From Hippophae tibetana (taxonomy: Eukaryota > Streptophyta > Magnoliopsida > Rosales > Elaeagnaceae), in the NCBI GenBank assembly GCA_037013495.1, contig CM072806.1:16103001-16167000 (forward strand): a DNA stretch of 64,000 nt, read 5' to 3'. This document shows, in pieces, positions 1 to 11,559 of this stretch. Position numbers and translations under genes: made by a program. A model generated the notes under the pieces. That model was not told where the DNA came from and searched no databases. It saw only the letters and a list, made by a program, of their open reading frames with translations. How positions within the stretch are numbered: position 1 is the first letter of the stretch; every line of letters starts with the position of its first letter.

Positions 1-241
1 TCCTTGCATTTTTACATATATAATGAAAATGAAAATTACATATTTAATTTAGTAAACTATACTATTATAGCCTATTATCTTAACGTGTTAAGTTTTGATT
101 TTAGTCCAAATTTATACATTAATTACCTATTTATGCCAATCATATTAACAAGAATGATTCCACATCTATTGTTATATATTGAGTGCCAAATGAAGTTTAA
201 AATACAAGTGGTGAATAATCTAATGCAAATTCTTGTGACAG
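1..241 (+). other. Intron of the CYP82-like gene (3' part)
   Basis: AT-rich sequence with no P450 coding similarity, ending in an AG acceptor at 240-241 directly before the in-frame P450 exon. The short open frame across it is chance. The donor site and exon 1 lie beyond the left edge. Confidence 0.75.
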
Positions 242-865
242 AGTTTAATATTAGGAGGTAGAGATACAACAACAGTAACATTGGCATGGGCTTTGGCTTT
301 ACTACTCAACAATCCACATACTCTCAAGAAAGCCCAACAAGAACTAGACCAACACATTGGCAGAGATAGACAAGTTAAGATATCAGATCTAAACAAGTTA
401 GTATATCTACAAGCTATTTTCAAAGAAACTCTACGTTTATACCCACCAGCACCACTATCAGTTCCACACCAAGCTAGTGAAGATTGTAGCCTAGCTGGCT
501 ACCACATCTCTGGAGGCACACGTCTAATTGTTAATCTTTCAAAGCTCCATAGAGATCCAAATGTTTGGATCGAACCACATGAATTTAGACCAGAGAGGTT
601 TTTTAGTACTCATGAAGAGGTTGATCTAAGAGGTCAACATTTTGAATTGATACCATTTGGTAGTGGTAGAAGAATGTGCCCTGGAATTTCATTTGCATTT
701 CAAGTTATGGAGTTAAGTCTTGCTACTTTTCTTCATGGATTTGAAATTTCGACTCCTGAGAATGAGCCTATAGAGATGCGTGAGACTTTTGGATTGACTA
801 ATATGAATGCCTCTTCACTTGATGTTGTTATCAAACCACGTCTTTCTACTGAAGCTTATCATTAA
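242..865 (+). CDS. CYP82: Cytochrome P450, CYP82 family-like, last exon (partial gene)
   Basis: This is the C-terminal 207 residues of a plant haem mono-oxygenase, an enzyme normally anchored in the ER membrane and fed electrons by P450 reductase. The exon opens in frame right after an AG acceptor with the oxygen-binding I-helix motif GGRDTT (exon residues 5-10). It then has the K-helix ExxR in KETLR, the PERF-type motif FRPERFF, and the haem loop FGSGRRMCPG with its cysteine ligand, and it ends at TAA 863-865. The intron position just before the I-helix and the long similarity in the last 150 residues match CYP82 enzymes, whose known substrates include terpenoids, coumarins and alkaloids; the substrate here cannot be read. 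Exon 1, with the membrane anchor, is outside the window. No frame lesion is visible, so the gene may be functional. The CYP82 assignment is from memory of the family; the subfamily is open. Confidence 0.9.
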   Translation, partial: SLILGGRDTTTVTLAWALALLLNNPHTLKKAQQELDQHIGRDRQVKISDLNKLVYLQAIFKETLRLYPPAPLSVPHQASEDCSLAGYHISGGTRLIVNLSKLHRDPNVWIEPHEFRPERFFSTHEEVDLRGQHFELIPFGSGRRMCPGISFAFQVMELSLATFLHGFEISTPENEPIEMRETFGLTNMNASSLDVVIKPRLSTEAYH

Positions 866-1682
866 ACTTTGGAGAGATGTTGTTATTGTTGCTTTTTAAA
901 TAAATGTTTGCACACTTGTACTCACACCGTTAAGTGCAAAAAGCATATATTGTTCATGTATTAGAAATATATTTATAACTATTGTTAATTGCTAGTAACA
1001 AGAACAAGTATGTTGTTGGTTATGATTGTCTTGGATATTTTGTGAAGATAAATATTACATTCATATATATTTGCAACAACTTTAATTACATGTAAATATG
1101 TGTGTAAATTTATGTGATTTTATAGCGTTGTAACATATAATCAAAATCAATAATGATTTGGTTTCCCATGATATCATTTTAATGTTTGATTTTATGACAG
1201 GGGTGAGAGTGGAATTATGTTAAGTTCCAGAGGAATGTTTAATAAAATTTTAATCAAACGAAACTTAGAAGGTGTGATTTAAACCATAAAAGTCATACAA
1301 CATTAATTATTAGTATTATTATTTTCATATCATATGTAATTGAAGTAGTTAATATTAAAACAAATTTTATTCTAAAATTAAGGCCGGTAGGTTCTATATT
1401 ACATGCTAATATAACATAAAAGTATTCAGTGATCTATGCATTAACAATGAAAATATAATTATTAGTAGTTTTGTTTAAATCACTCTATTAACATATGAGA
1501 TTAAATTGATACATGTGATGACGACTTGTTTTTCTTAACATCAATTCCAACATAGTTAAATAGCATCTCAAAACATTGCAATCATTTCTTTCTCTAGAAA
1601 TATAGAAAACATAAAAAATTAATAATATTACAAAAAGATTATATATATATATTCTCTTATCATTAATAAATACTCCACTCTC
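866..1682. other. AT-rich spacer downstream of the P450 gene
   Basis: No coding signal. An AATAAA-like string near 898 could serve as the P450 poly(A) signal. Otherwise nothing recognisable. Confidence 0.5.
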
Positions 1683-2012
1683 TAACATAAATGAAAAGGA
1701 AAGAAGAAAGGAAAATGCATATAGAAAACTTAATGCAAAAAGCATTTCCCTGTATTTCATTATTAGTTGAAAAACAACATACATTGTTTGTGAGCTAACG
1801 AGTTTTTATATAAACTCTATACACGTCAAATGTGAATCAAAAATAAAAATATCGAACAAAGACATTTCTTATTCATTTAAAACAATTTACTTATTCATAA
1901 CTCTCAAAATTGTAAGTAACTTTGGCACCTAAAATGTCACTTCATCAATCCATGTGCTTGTTAATCTTCATCATCTGAAATAGCTTATTCAATTTCTACA
2001 TGTATTCTAATA
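1683..2012 (-). repeat. 3' LTR of the 1683-8314 copia element
   Basis: It aligns along most of its length with 7991-8314, with numerous substitutions and small indels. On the minus strand it follows a purine-rich tract and starts TATTAG, where TG would be expected. Confidence 0.65.
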
Positions 2013-2099
2013 ACTCTCCTCAAATTTAGTGGCATGATCATGGCTTTAAGTTTGGAGCGTAAAAAATGAAATTGAGAGATGAAACTTAGTAAGTCATTT

Positions 2100-2561
2100 T
2101 GTTGGTTGTTCTATTAGAGGAAGATGATGGACATGTAATTAATTCCCTTGAAAATAGCGTGAATTTAAATAAAAAATTGATGAGAAAAAAATGCTAAATT
2201 ATGTGACCGATATTTTATGATCATTGTTTTCATAATTATGTGTCTGTTATTTTATGACTATTATTTTTATAATTATGTAACTGTTATTTTTATTACCGTT
2301 ATTTTCATAATTATGTAACTATTACACATCTTTTTTCAACTATAAATAGAGATAAATAACCCTCAGTTTTAAGACACAACTCAACAACTCATAAACTACT
2401 CTTGGTAGCAAATTCTAGGCTGTTTTATCCTAGGGACAACAAGGTTATGTTTTCTTACACAAATTTGAGTAGAATCGTGAAATGTCTTACCTAGTCTAAT
2501 ACTCAACCCAAGTAGTATATTTTAGTATATCAATAATATTATTCTTACGCTATTTTTAACA
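2100..2561 (+). repeat. Solo LTR, same family as the 35722-42264 element, lacking the RNase H insert
   Basis: It begins TGTTGG and ends TTTTTAACA. It contains degenerate repeats of about 30 bp with CTGTTA/CCGTTA cores, a TATA box (TATAAATAGAG at 2341), and a TCTAGGCTGTTTTATCCTAG block that also occurs in the LTRs at 35722 and 41037. Its U5 reads straight from GAAATGTCTT (ends 2488) into ACCTAGTCTAATACTCAACC, whereas the two larger LTRs have 375 bp of RNase H sequence at that point. It interrupts the pol C-terminus of the minus-strand copia element. No clear target duplication is visible. Confidence 0.7.
2341..2351 (+). promoter_or_regulatory. TATA box of the solo LTR
   Basis: TATAAATAGAG sits at the position equivalent to the TATA boxes of the full element's LTRs (36222 and 41561). 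It would mark the U3/R boundary region of the solo LTR. Confidence 0.5.
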
Positions 2562-5500
2562 TACTTCTTCAAAAAAAATTCACACACAAAATGAAGATCT
2601 AACTCCACATGCTTAGTTCTAGCATGATAAACTTGGTTGTAGCAAAAGTCACTTCCTCAAATTATCATACCAAGTAGTAGGAGGATGAGGTGGAACAAGA
2701 TGAAATTATTTAAGAAAGCTTTGTATCCAAACCAAATCTAATGTAGCATTACCAAGCGCTCAATACTTTTCCTCTGCACTTAGAGCGTGAAGTTGTGCTT
2801 TTCTTTTTAGACAATCATATAATAGGATTGGCACCCAAATAACAGATAATACCTTATGTATAATGTTGATCATCAATGCACAATGTTCAATTAGCATCTA
2901 AAGAACCTTGTTGAATTAATTGAGAAGATGGCTTAAGTAAACCATGAGAAAGGGTACCACACATATATTTTTGAATTCTTTTTGCTACACACTAGTGAGA
3001 CGGTAAAAGATTAATTATAAACTGAAAATCATGATTTATAGAAAATGAAATATTTGGTCTTGTTATGGCTATGTATTGTAATAAACATACTATACCTTGA
3101 TAATAAGTAGGATTATCAAAAACTTCACCAATTTAAGCATAAAGATGTATATCAATAGACATAGTAATCAAAGATGGCTTACTATTTTCCATTTTTGCCT
3201 TTTGACGTATGTATTTGCACTGAGTAATAAAGAACTCTCCATTTAATAGTGTAGAAAATTTTATACCCACAAAATAGCGCAAAATTCTAAGATATTTTAG
3301 GGAAAATTTTGAATTGAGCATGAAAATAACTGATTGGACCTTTGTGTTATTGTTGCAAGTGATAATGATATCATCAACATAGACTAATAGGTAAAGGGTA
3401 GTAGAGTTAGTGATTTTATAGAAGAAAGTGATGTCAGCTCTTGATTTTGAGAAACCTAACTTAGCTACAACTAGTGACAATAAATAGGCTTGGTTAGTTT
3501 ACAAAGATGATTAGGAAAAGAAGGATCTTCAAAACTCTTGGTTGTGTTATGTAAACTTCTTTTTGAAGAGTTTCATTTAAGAATGCATTATTCACATCTA
3601 ATTAATAAATTGACCAATAGTTTGTTAAAACAATGGTTACGCTGATACAAATGGTTACTTGTTTTACAACAGGGCTTAAAGTGGTAAAGAAATCAAAACC
3701 TGATATTTAATGGAACCCTTAAGCAACAACTTGAGATTTTCTTTTATCAAGTGTACCATCCATCAAATTATTTATTTGAAAAATTTGTTTACTTCTAATA
3801 ACCTTTCTATCATATGTTGGTTGAACTAAGATCCATGTCTTATTTTTAATGAGAGCATTAAACTCCAATTGCATTAATTGTTTCCAAAGTGGATTAGATA
3901 GGGCTTGTTTAGCAGTATTGAGAGTAGTGAAAAGTTTTTCAATAAGAGCACTAGCAAAGGCTTTTGGTTTAAATACCCCTACTTTGGATCTAGTAATCAT
4001 AAAATGATCATTAATAGTGAAGTTATTAAAAGGTGATTTTGATGAAAATGACTGAATAAGAGACAAATCTAACAATTGTTCAGTGGGTTGACTTTCATAA
4101 GGAGAGGATGATTGAGTATGAATGATGATACTTTTAGAAGAACTAATAACCTGAGAAGAGACAAAAGAATTAGAGTAAGGATTAAAAGAGTGAAGTATAT
4201 GTAAAACTATTTTGTATGAAAAACATTTAGAGGAAGAAATGGAAAATTTATCAGAATCCAAAGGAATACAATGTTCATGAAAATTGACATCTCTATTGAT
4301 TTAAAGACAACCATATTTAGATAAACATTATATCCTTTATGATGAGGACTATAATCAAGAAAGGTGCAAGATTGTGATCAATAAACAAGGTTATGATGAG
4401 TGTAAGATTTAGATAGAGATAGCATAAACATCCAAAAACCTTATGGAATTGATAGTCTAGTGTTTGACTAAACAATATTTCAAGAAGAAATTTGTTAGAC
4501 AATGAAGGACTAGCAAGATGATTTATACGATAACATCTTGAATAGAAAGTCTCATCCTAGAAATGCATTGGTAAATAAGCATGTGACAATATTGACATGC
4601 CTAAATAAATTATATGATGATGTTTCCATAACCATCCCATTTTAATATTATAGGCAAGAAGTATGATGGACAATGCCAAAACCAGATAAAAGTGAAGTTA
4701 AACCTTGAAGCTCACCACCCAATCATTTTGTAAGATTTTTATTTTGAAACCAATTTGAAGTTCAACTTGAGCTTTAAATTAAACAAATGCATGTCAAACA
4801 TCATTTTTATTTTTCAAGAAATAGATCCAGGTGAAACGTGTATACTCATCTATAAAATGAATACAATAGTTAAAACCATTAGTAGATGATAAAAAAGCTA
4901 CCCAAATATTAGAATGAATCTTATAAAGAGGCATAGTAGCATAGTATGCATGTGAAGAATAAGACAATTTATGAGTTTTACTCACAACACAAGCTGAACA
5001 AAAAGACTCATTTTCTTTTGTATTATTTTGATAGCGAATATTAAATTAATATAAGACTTTCCTCACTATCGGGAATGAGTCATAGGCTAGTCGTTTATAC
5101 CATAGATCAAGACTACACAACTAACTAGAAGCTAGAAAAGCTAAAGTTTGAAGACTAAAGCTATTCGATGAAATGTCACTTGAAATTGAGTTTAATTGTA
5201 AGCTTTTAGCCAAATCTAAATCAAATGCATAAACTCCATTAGCTAGCATACCATTCAAAATAATAACCTACGTAGCTTGATCCTTGATGTAACAAATAGA
5301 AGGGTGACATTCAAAATAAACCTTATTATCTTAAGTGAATTTAGAAACATTAAAAAGATTTTTTGCAAAGTGAATAACATGTAAAATATTTTTCAAAGTC
5401 ATACTATGAATTGGACTGAATGAGAAATTAAAATGATTGAAACCAATATTAGCAATAGATAAGCTCTTACCATCTTTATCATAAGAGTTCCAATTCCATC

Positions 5501-6189
5501 ATATTGATTAGTTGTATTTAAATTTGATGGAAAAAATGTAATATGATAACTAACACTTGAATTTGGAAACCATAGAGTATCAGATGAAACTGGAAGAGCA
5601 AGTGAAACATTAGACATGACACTAGAATTTATAAAAGAATTGAGCTCAGAAGGAATGGTGTGACTACTAAATGAAGGATGGTGCAAATTAGGAGTATAAG
5701 ATTGATGTATACAAAATGATTATTGGGTTTGAGTTCCATAAGGATAAACATGTATTGGTTGAGGAAAAGGTGAAGGTTGAACATTAAACGCAACTAGTAT
5801 TACTTGTCCTTGTGATGGTGGATATTGAAAAGTTTTGGATGACATAAGAGGCAGTTGTTATGGTGGTACTACGGCTTGTCTAAAGTTAGTACGATTGGGT
5901 TGTGTTGGCACACATTTTTTATCAAATATAGACCCATAAGTTGAAACAATGTGACCAAATTTCTCACATAGTTGACATTGAGGTTTATTAGTACCTCTAC
6001 CTCTTCCAAAGTCTCTTGGTCGAAATCTAGCATATGATGTCAAAGGATTTATATAAGAGTTTGGATATGCAACTTGAATGTATTGGTTTTCATTTAGATT
6101 CATATGAAAAAATTGCTTAAGAGTTATAGAATTATATTAATACATTTGAGAGTGATCTTAATTCAAAATAATAAAATAATAATGAAATT

Positions 6190-7360
6190 AGAAAAAATTA
6201 TATAAACCTTCCGCTTTTGAAATGAAAAATGGAATGCTGATTGATCCTATTGCCCTCTTCAGATTTAGGGAGTTTCCTTTTCAGGCTGACTCGCTTCTCT
6301 CCATAAATGAACACTGATGGAATCCATAGAGAGGGATTCAACCACTTCTTCGTCGGTGTTGCTGATGATGCAATGAGTTTCATTCGGCTAGTGAGATCCC
6401 ATCTGATTCATTTCATTCGGCTGGAGATATATAGGATATTTCTATAGAATATCTATATGAAATCTGTCTTTCGTCCAAAGTGAGTAAACTGCCATGGCAT
6501 AAGAGGAAAAACTAGAGCTTAAGCCTGCCTGCATGCCTATTTATGGTTATCTAGTTCCAGGAAGTGGTTGACAATGAACTACTTCGTTTCACTCTCGCCT
6601 TATCCTTCGCTTCCCTCGCCCGAGACCAGAGCAAGAACCGTGATTGATTCACCTGCTCCTTTCTAGTCCAAAAGATCAAATCTGGGAACACACAAAAGAC
6701 CTTTGAGAATCCCAAGCGAATAGAACTAACTCCTACGTGTCTCACGCTCCAAAGTAGTTAGGCTTTGCGTAGAAGTCGGTCTTCTCAAGGCCCCATGGCT
6801 ATGTATGGATCCCTAGTAGGAAGCTTTCTCTTCTTGAATCTATATAAGGATAAGGATAGAATCCCTATTCCATTTTTTTCTTTCTTTTTTATCGGCTTCT
6901 CTGTCTCAGTGAAAGTGGGATCACCGAGGCTCCTAAAAGTAGCTGCGATCTTATAGACCACCAGGCCTTTCTAAAGAGTTGAGTCCCGTGCTGCTTTTCG
7001 AAGAATAAGGAGTCCCATCCTTGAATAGACACCCGCGCTCTAATCCTTACTACAATGAAAGATCTGCTTCATTGCTATGCCCTTCGACAAGGATCTTACC
7101 TAACCCGATCTTCCAATGATTGCACAACCGCCTTAACCATTGGACTTGTGACCGGACCTGTGGACTTCTGTTATGGCATTTTCACTCTTTAGTCAAGATC
7201 GGAGAAAGAGCAACCAATCACTTAAGAGCATGTAAAAAGCCCGTCCGGGTGATCGAGAAAAGGAAGTTTGTTCTTGCATATTCCTACTTGTTTTCCAAAT
7301 TAATCCCACAGATACATATAATTCAGAAGAATATGTGAGTGATTCATATACATCATCTCT
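6190..7360. other. Probable mitochondrial DNA insertion (NUMT) inside copia gag
   Basis: Composition changes sharply: 6601-6660 is 55% G+C by direct count, while the flanks are near 30%. The texture (CCCGTCC, CCCGAGACC, many short CG-containing words, no long A/T runs) resembles plant mitochondrial intergenic DNA. Minus-strand gag coding stops at about 7370 and resumes at about 6120, so the block interrupts gag. No mitochondrial gene is recognised in it. The exact ends are uncertain by some tens of bases, and the organellar origin is an inference from style, not from a search. Confidence 0.5.
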
Positions 7361-7369
7361 TTCTTTTAT

Positions 7370-7660
7370 TAACGAAGACATTGGCATAGCTCTCGTCTAA
7401 GTCACTTAAAATGGCCATTAATTTTTCAACTTTTGATATATCACAATGAGTTGCTTTAAGCTCATCTATTAGCATCTTAATCTTTGGAATATAATCATTA
7501 TTTCTCATACTTCTTTTCTTAAGACCTTATGTTTCTTCTTTTACTTGAATGATTTTAACTTGAGATCAAGATGCATATGATTTTTCTAATTGAATCCTTG
7601 CTTTATGAGCTGCATCAAATCAAAAAATTAACTTGAGTACCTCATTTTTTAAGCAAAACA
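7370..7660 (-). pseudogene. Copia gag remnant, N-terminal part
   Basis: On the minus strand this reads as a typical copia gag segment, with a KIKMLIDELKA-like stretch followed by a [18 protein letters not shown] stretch and stops inside. It precedes the mitochondrial-like block and belongs to the same element as the zinc-knuckle part at 5858-6103. Confidence 0.6.
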
Positions 7661-7990
7661 TTAACCAAAATCCTAGCATATCGTCTTTCTTTTTCCTTTC
7701 TTTATATTCTAGCTTTATTGATCCATTTGTTAGAAGAGAGAAAAGATAATTACACAAAACAAAGCTATCAAGCCCTAAACTACACAAAAAAATTTAAACT
7801 TTGGTGTCTCTATATAACAAAATTGGTATTGTTTAGTTTTACAGATATTATGATATTGTGAAAAGTATAGATATCTCAATTCACTTGATGCGAGATTTTA
7901 TAGATAGAATTAGGAGTGAAATGAGTTAAAATTTCTAGCGAATCCATCATTGATGAAACTCAAGCTCACAAAGCTTAGGCTATGACATCA

Positions 7991-8314
7991 TAACAGAAAA
8001 GGAGAAGAAAGGAAAAGGTATATAGAAAACTTATTGCAAAAAATATCTAAATGTGTTTCATTATCGGTCCGAAAACAACATACATTGTATGTGAACTAAT
8101 GAGTCTTTATATAGATTATATATATGTTAAAATAGAATAAAAAATACAAATAACAAACACATACTTTTACATTTCTTATCAAATTAAAAAAAATGTTTGC
8201 TCAAAACTCTTAAGTTTGTAATTAACTTTGGCACTTAAAATACTATGTCAATACATGTGTTCGTTCATTTTCACCGTTTGATATAACTTATTGATTTTTG
8301 CATATATTCTAATA
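7991..8314 (-). repeat. 5' LTR of the 1683-8314 copia element
   Basis: Homologous to 1683-2012. On the minus strand it is followed by a primer-site-like sequence (7978-7990) resembling the complement of initiator-Met tRNA. Its ends are TA where TG is expected, consistent with decay. Confidence 0.65.
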
Positions 8315-8492
8315 TTCTCTATAATATTTTTAATTAATCGTATCAATAATCTCTTTTGATCGCGTCAAATTAAAAGTAAAGATCACTTGGCCCAAACAAT
8401 TAATGCTATTCATTTCTCTAAAATCATTTAGACTCTAAATAATTAGACAAATAAAAATAAATCAGCTCATCTCCGTACCCAAACCACTATAA

Positions 8493-8740
8493 ATCAAAAC
8501 CAACTCCTAATGCAAAGTAACATAAGGTGAGAGATTATTGGTTGGCATTGGAGTTTTATATGGATCAATTTCATATCCACGTGGTTCAAGTTGTTAATTT
8601 TAAAAATATCTTATTAATCAAAACCAACTCCTAATGCAAAGTAACATAAGGTGAGAGATTATTGGTTGGCATTGGAGTTTTATATGGATCAATTTCATAT
8701 CCACGTGGTTCAAGTTGTTAATTTTAAAAATATCTTATTA
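8493..8740. repeat. Perfect 124-bp tandem duplication
   Basis: Positions 8493-8616 are repeated without a mismatch at 8617-8740. The unit has no coding signal and lies downstream of the JINGUBANG-like gene. Perfect identity suggests a recent event or an assembly artefact. Confidence 0.95.
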
Positions 8741-9016
8741 ATCTTTACATTAAAATGGATACTCGTATAAAAATAAATATATTCATATAAGATAATAAAT
8801 GTAGAAATTTTTCGTATCATTTATAGGTGCATATAAATTATGCATACTAAAACATGAGAAGAGGAGTGAGATGTTTAAAAAATACCCATTTTCTTCGTAT
8901 TAATTAATTTCATACCTTTCACTATATTTTTCTCATGTTTTGATTTGTTTGAACTATTTGGTGTTACAAGATCAACCAATAATTTATCGTGGTCCACTCA
9001 TCGTCCCAACTGATTT

Positions 9017-10423
9017 TTACTTCTGGTTACCGTTTTGGTAAGAAAAACTTCCATGATCAGATGGTGTAGAATCAACGTCAAATTGGACCATAGACATTCG
9101 ATTAAGATCTACAGGCGGTTGTTCTGAAACACCCCAAACTTTGACAGACTTATCCAAGCTTCCACTGTAAACAATCCACCTTTGATCACCACCAATGTTA
9201 GTATTGGGATCACGATCAGCATCCACAGCCAAGCACTTAACTGGACCAGTATGACCTGTTAAAACAGAGAGACAAGTGTGAATCATTCCATCTCTTTTCC
9301 ACACACAAATTGTTTTATCAGCTGAGCCACTAAACACCAAATTCCCAGCAGCTTCTAGACAAAGAACGGCAAGTTTATGGCCTCTGAGTACCCCACCATG
9401 GCTAAATTGTTTTTCACGTTCCCAGAAATTCACCAACCCTTCACTTGACCCACAATACACTATTGAATTGGAGGGATTAACAGCCAGTGCAGTCACTGCA
9501 CTTTCTTGTTCCAATAATGTCTGAACCATAGAATGCTTCATTATCTCCCCCTTTTGCTCTCTCTTCCACACTTTGACTGTACCGTCGGCTGCTCCGGTAA
9601 ACACCAGACCTTCAATGCTCGAAACGACGGAGTTAATTGCGTCCTTGTGAGCGTTTATCGATTCGATACATTTCGATGTTCCAATTCGCCAAACTTTCAA
9701 AGTTCGATCCCAAGAAGCTGAGTACAAAAGTGTTTTGTCTTCGCTTAAGCTCAAGCAAGAAATAGCATCAGAATGTTTGATCCAAAGACCAGTACGATTT
9801 CTTCCAACTTCGACATAATTCTTTGGTCTAACAGAGTATTTGAAAATGTCCATTAAAGTGGGTAAGGTTCCGGCACGTTTGTGACTTGCTGGGTTTTTTG
9901 GGGAGACCTTCCATACTCGGATTTTTCCATCTTGATGACCAGTGAAAATCTTTTGGCCTGAGAGCACAATCGCTTTGACCAAACCACTGTTTGATTTGAA
10001 CCCAGTAAACTCTTTAAGATTCTTCCAAACCCTGATGTTTTTGCTATCAGAACCGGTATACAAAAGATCGCCAGAAGCAGCCAAGGAGTAGATATGACCT
10101 TCTTCACGAACAAGCGAGCCGATGAGGCCACTTTGGGGTATATTAACTACATAAGGAGGGCAAAAAAACTTATTAAAACCAGAGGTTTGGTTCCAAGGAG
10201 ACATGAGCATGGGCGAGCCCTCACAACTAATTCGGGTCGGGTCAAAACTTCCAGGGCACACCATTGAAGAGCTACTGTAACTGCTACGAATAGGGAAATC
10301 ATCTTCTTGAACTTGGTGATTAGTAGGGAGATTAGGGTCAGAATGTGTGAGGTTTCCGAATTTCGGTCTCGGTATTCTGCTGCCCTCCGAAACTACTGTG
10401 TTGTTTCCTCTGTCGTCTCTCAT
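9017..10423 (-). CDS. JINGUBANG-like WD40 repeat protein, intronless
   Basis: A 468-residue protein in one uninterrupted exon. After a low-complexity N-terminus (about 1-100, Ser/Pro/Asn-rich), seven WD40 repeats follow, with repeat-ending VW, or FW in the fifth, near residues 132, 170, 244, 285, 333, 374 and 429. That is enough for a single seven-bladed beta-propeller. Length, the single exon and the [18 protein letters not shown] first blade match the plant JINGUBANG family. The Arabidopsis member is reported to restrain pollen germination and influence jasmonate synthesis through TCP4; that role is not readable here and paralogues differ. WD40 propellers act as protein-binding platforms, with no enzyme activity expected. 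The start ATG (10421-10423) is chosen because the N-terminal sequence is family-like and a TTA microsatellite lies immediately upstream. No lesions are seen. This is the best-preserved gene in the window. Confidence 0.93.
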   Translation of the reverse strand: MRDDRGNNTVVSEGSRIPRPKFGNLTHSDPNLPTNHQVQEDDFPIRSSYSSSSMVCPGSFDPTRISCEGSPMLMSPWNQTSGFNKFFCPPYVVNIPQSGLIGSLVREEGHIYSLAASGDLLYTGSDSKNIRVWKNLKEFTGFKSNSGLVKAIVLSGQKIFTGHQDGKIRVWKVSPKNPASHKRAGTLPTLMDIFKYSVRPKNYVEVGRNRTGLWIKHSDAISCLSLSEDKTLLYSASWDRTLKVWRIGTSKCIESINAHKDAINSVVSSIEGLVFTGAADGTVKVWKREQKGEIMKHSMVQTLLEQESAVTALAVNPSNSIVYCGSSEGLVNFWEREKQFSHGGVLRGHKLAVLCLEAAGNLVFSGSADKTICVWKRDGMIHTCLSVLTGHTGPVKCLAVDADRDPNTNIGGDQRWIVYSGSLDKSVKVWGVSEQPPVDLNRMSMVQFDVDSTPSDHGSFSYQNGNQK

Positions 10424-10432
10424 CCTGTTTCA

Positions 10433-10433
<1 letters not shown>

Positions 10434-10463
<30 letters not shown>
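10434..10463 (-). repeat. (TTA)10 microsatellite in the 5' leader of the JINGUBANG-like gene
   Basis: Ten uninterrupted TTA units (AAT-type on the coding strand), ending about 10 bp upstream of the start codon. The placement within the presumed 5' UTR is inferred from the gene start. Confidence 0.95.
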
Positions 10464-10464
<1 letters not shown>

Positions 10465-11149
10465 TCGCAACCATATAAGAAGGAAGTGAGCAGTTAATTA
10501 GAATAAATTTGGATTCAGAAACAAGAAAGGAGAGAAGCCAAAGAGGTTGAGAAATGTGAAGTAATTCAAGCGCAGAGAGAAAATAAAGGGTGAGTCCAAG
10601 TTCTAAAAATATGAAAGAGATAAAGGCGGGAGAAGAAAGAGAAGATATGTATCTATATGTTAATACAAGGAATCTAACGGTTGAAATAAAAAATGATGTG
10701 AGATTTTGACACGTGTTTGGGTAAAATGTAAAGTTGTTTTTCCAATTTGGGATCGTGGGGTCCGTAAAATTTGGCTAGGACGGTAATAAATTGGATTAAT
10801 TTGGTTAAGATTTTATTGGAGTGATGGTGGTTTGTTTTTAAATTTGGCTTGGCTAAAAAACATGCAACTGAAAAAAAAAGATAGGAAGACGTAAATATAT
10901 TGAATATAGGAAATGGCCGAATGGCTTGGCGTTGGACCAATTCTCCAATAATAGACATTGACTCCTTCTCGGATGGTGAACTTCTCTTTGGTGACAACTC
11001 TGTTCGGATGTTGGCATTTGCCACTTTTATGCCAACTTTAATTTTTTCCAATGAATATTTTTTTTCTAAATGCCATAGTATGTTCCTAAGTCTAGACATG
11101 AATTTAGAAAATATGCTATTCACTTCTTGAAAAAAAATTCGGTGTATGG
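10464..11149. other. Presumed promoter region of the JINGUBANG-like gene and spacer
   Basis: Purine-rich leader-like sequence (about 10480-10660), then AT-rich sequence. Overlapping open frames on both strands at 10674-11216 and 10900-11130 match no family I know and are treated as chance. Confidence 0.4.
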
Positions 11150-11335
11150 GTGGTTTATTCATGAGGTAATGCTTTACTTTATAGAGTGGTCTACCTATGA
11201 AGTGGTATCTACTCATGAGACAGTGTGCTGTTATATGTGTGGTCTACTTATAAGGTAGTTTCCTATTATATAAGTGGTCATGGTAGTGCCCTCCTCTCTA
11301 GAATGGTCTACTAATGAGGTTATCTCTCATGCTCT
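11150..11335. repeat. Degenerate short repeats, GTGGTCTACnnATGAGGT type
   Basis: About six imperfect copies of a phrase resembling GTGGTCTACTTATAAGGTAGT, spaced roughly 25-50 bp apart. No coding function is seen. Confidence 0.55.
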
Positions 11336-11559
11336 TGCTTAGAAAACTTTTTAAGTGTGACAAGCATGGAGTATTTTATGGATGCTAATCTATAGGAGTT
11401 GTGCGATTAAGTACTCTAAATACAAACCCTACATCCCTGTAAGTGTATTGTGAACATTGGTAGCCTCATGTAAGTTCTAAATATATGGTGAGTAAATCCC
11501 CAAGTGTAAAGGAGGTCATACCTTATTTTTTCGCAACAAGCTTACCTAAGGGGCAATAT

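Larger units (their letters stand above)
2020..6120 (-). pseudogene. Copia gag C-terminus and pol remnants, minus strand
   Basis: Read on the minus strand from high to low coordinates: a gag segment with an RG-rich stretch and a CCHC zinc knuckle (5858-6103) in which the last cysteine is replaced; a worn protease region (5399-5686); an integrase core (4794-4985); the post-integrase segment (4317-4502); the start of RT (3719-4261); the RT catalytic YVDD motif with following thumb sequence (3133-3480); and the RNase H C-terminus (about 2570-2960). The last few dozen codons appear only beyond the solo LTR, at about 2020-2100. Frameshifts and stops separate every block, so no product is expected. 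The order and motifs are those of Ty1/copia polyproteins. Confidence 0.8.
1683..8314 (-). mobile_element. Decayed Ty1/copia element (Ale/Retrofit-like) with two LTRs
   Basis: Two related repeats about 330 bp long (1683-2012 and 7991-8314) lie in the same orientation and flank minus-strand gag-pol remains in the correct copia order: gag, protease, integrase, RT, RNase H. A degenerate initiator-Met tRNA primer site abuts the right LTR (7978-7990), and a purine-rich tract abuts the left LTR (about 2013-2024 on the minus strand). The flanks CTCTC (1678-1682) and TTCTC (8315-8319) look like a 5-bp target duplication with one mismatch. The coding part is broken by many stops and shifts. Two foreign pieces lie inside it: a plus-strand solo LTR at 2100-2561 and a mitochondrial-like block at about 6190-7360. 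The lineage call rests on the RT and gag style and is tentative. Confidence 0.75.

Noticed and set aside
9533..10131. Open frames antisense to or out of frame with the JINGUBANG-like gene
   Set aside because: Shadow frames of a well-supported WD40 coding sequence.
10674..11216. A 180-codon frame on the minus strand
   Set aside because: No family resemblance, compositionally biased, overlaps an equally open frame on the plus strand (10900-11130), and lies in repeat-rich DNA.
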